5,758 nucleotides of DNA. Source: an uncultured Eubacteriales bacterium (lineage in GTDB: Bacteria > Bacillota > Clostridia > Oscillospirales > Oscillospiraceae). Location of the stretch: the NCBI GenBank assembly GCA_905202605.1, contig CAJKSU010000183.1, forward strand, positions 1-5,758, given 5' to 3'. The translations under genes and the position numbers were made by a program. Below are positions 5,319 through 5,758 of this stretch, one piece after another. The notes beneath the pieces were generated by a model that saw only the letters and a list, made by a program, of their open reading frames with translations, was not told the DNA's origin and did not search any database. Every line of letters begins with the position of its first letter. The stretch's first letter is position 1.

Positions 5319-5758
5319 TTACTGTGCGTCAAATGCAGCGAAGGCAGCCTTGGCATCCGTAAAGCCCTCGGCCTGAATCGCGTCGGCCTGCACCAGAACG
5401 TTGACGGTCATGGTGCCGTCCTCGGATACCAGGATCGCGCCCTTATTGATGGCTTTCTGGATGTTCGCACTGGTAGCCTCATCCGCAATACCGATGTAGT
5501 TCCAGACGTTCCACTCGGTCATCTCACCGGGCTTCAGAGGCTCGGTGCGGATGAAGGTGTAAACATCGTACTTTACGCCGTTCTTATCGACATAGCCCCT
5601 GCCGGAAGCGTCAATAACCGGATAGTCAGTTCTTTTGCCGTGCATAAACTCGCCGCTGGTGATGGCAGTGGTGCAGAACTGGCTTTCGATCACGCCGCCG
5701 CTGCGAGCCTGCCAGTAATCGCGGTTTGCATCGGAGGGAATCATCACACGGATGCGGA
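5319..5758 (-). CDS. TasA/camelysin-like secreted fibre-type protein, C-terminal part (5' end outside window)
   Basis: The reading frame is open to the right edge, so the N-terminus, including any signal peptide, is missing. The codons before GTG (5747-5745) read R-I-R-V-M-I-P-S and match the interior of the next gene, so this GTG is an internal valine and not the start. The visible 146 residues align along their whole length with the 273-aa neighbour. Shared blocks include RIRVMIPS-x-ANRDY, YTFIR-x-EPL, MTEWNVWN-x-IGI, ATSA-x-IQKAI and the end ADAIQAEGF-x-DA-x-AAFAAFD. It keeps one cysteine in the same place (QFCTTA versus VWCSTS). It is most likely a secreted subunit of the SipW-dependent TasA/camelysin family, whose known members build extracellular fibres. 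The stop TAA lies 36 bp before the next start with no hairpin between, so co-transcription is likely. The family is inferred from the intact paralogue; the exact role is unknown. Confidence 0.85.
   Translation of the reverse strand, partial: RIRVMIPSDANRDYWQARSGGVIESQFCTTAITSGEFMHGKRTDYPVIDASGRGYVDKNGVKYDVYTFIRTEPLKPGEMTEWNVWNYIGIADEATSANIQKAINKGAILVSEDGTMTVNVLVQADAIQAEGFTDAKAAFAAFDAQ
5329..5389 (-). repeat. Near-identical 3' gene end shared with 4468-4528 (tandem gene duplication)
   Basis: The 3' ends of the two large TasA-like genes are almost identical in DNA. A 20-base block is identical between 5329-5348 and 4468-4487, and a 29-base block between 5361-5389 and 4500-4528. Both encode the ADAIQAEGF...AAFAAFD end. 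Identity at DNA level, beyond what the protein requires, points to a recent duplication or gene conversion. Confidence 0.85.

Overview
All genes in this window are on the minus strand, so the locus is transcribed from right to left. The gene complement, the protein families and the moderately GC-rich sequence (judged by eye) suggest a gut-type Clostridia genome, such as an Oscillospiraceae or related Bacillota. The clues are SipW-type signal peptides, CnaB domains of the ITNTR type, a sorting signal that continues QTGQLNWP, and Shine-Dalgarno sequences of the AGGAGG/AGGGGG type. The lineage is an inference; no taxonomic marker gene is present.

Layout in transcription order: (1) the C-terminal part of a TasA/camelysin-like secreted protein, cut off by the right edge (5758-5319); (2) a complete 273-aa paralogue of it (5282-4461); (3) a 180-bp gap holding a strong RNA structure with mutually exclusive hairpins (about 4350-4426); (4) a 183-aa small TasA-like protein (4280-3729); (5) a 350-aa secreted protein with a PxETEQ hexapeptide repeat, an InlB-type repeat region and one CnaB/SpaA-like domain (3713-2661); (6) a 193-aa divergent TasA-like protein (2643-2062); (7) a 409-aa cell-wall protein with a TasA-like N-terminal domain, two CnaB domains and a C-terminal sorting signal (2050-821); (8) a 214-aa sortase starting at GTG and overlapping gene 7 by 8 bp (828-184). 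Positions 1-183 are non-coding and hold two hairpins whose U-tracts lie on the plus strand.

Genes 4 to 8 are separated by 11-17 bp or overlap, and two of their Shine-Dalgarno sites overlap the preceding stop codon, so they look like one translationally coupled operon. Genes 1 and 2 are separated by 36 bp with no hairpin and probably share a transcript that may continue past the structured gap.

Inferred joint role: an extracellular fibre or matrix. Genes 1, 2, 4 and 6 share a core (P-x-x-x-V ... N-T-G ... A-Y/W-I/V-R) and a C-terminal strand motif (A-x-A-[IV]-Q) with the TasA family, whose Bacillus members form biofilm fibres after SipW processing. Gene 7 carries what looks like the same fold fused to CnaB stalks and a wall anchor, and gene 8 is the likely transpeptidase for it. 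The arrangement suggests a TasA-type fibre covalently fixed to peptidoglycan by a sortase. This differs from the tapA-sipW-tasA operon and is the main candidate for a little-described system here. No SipW peptidase is seen in the window; one would be expected to the right.
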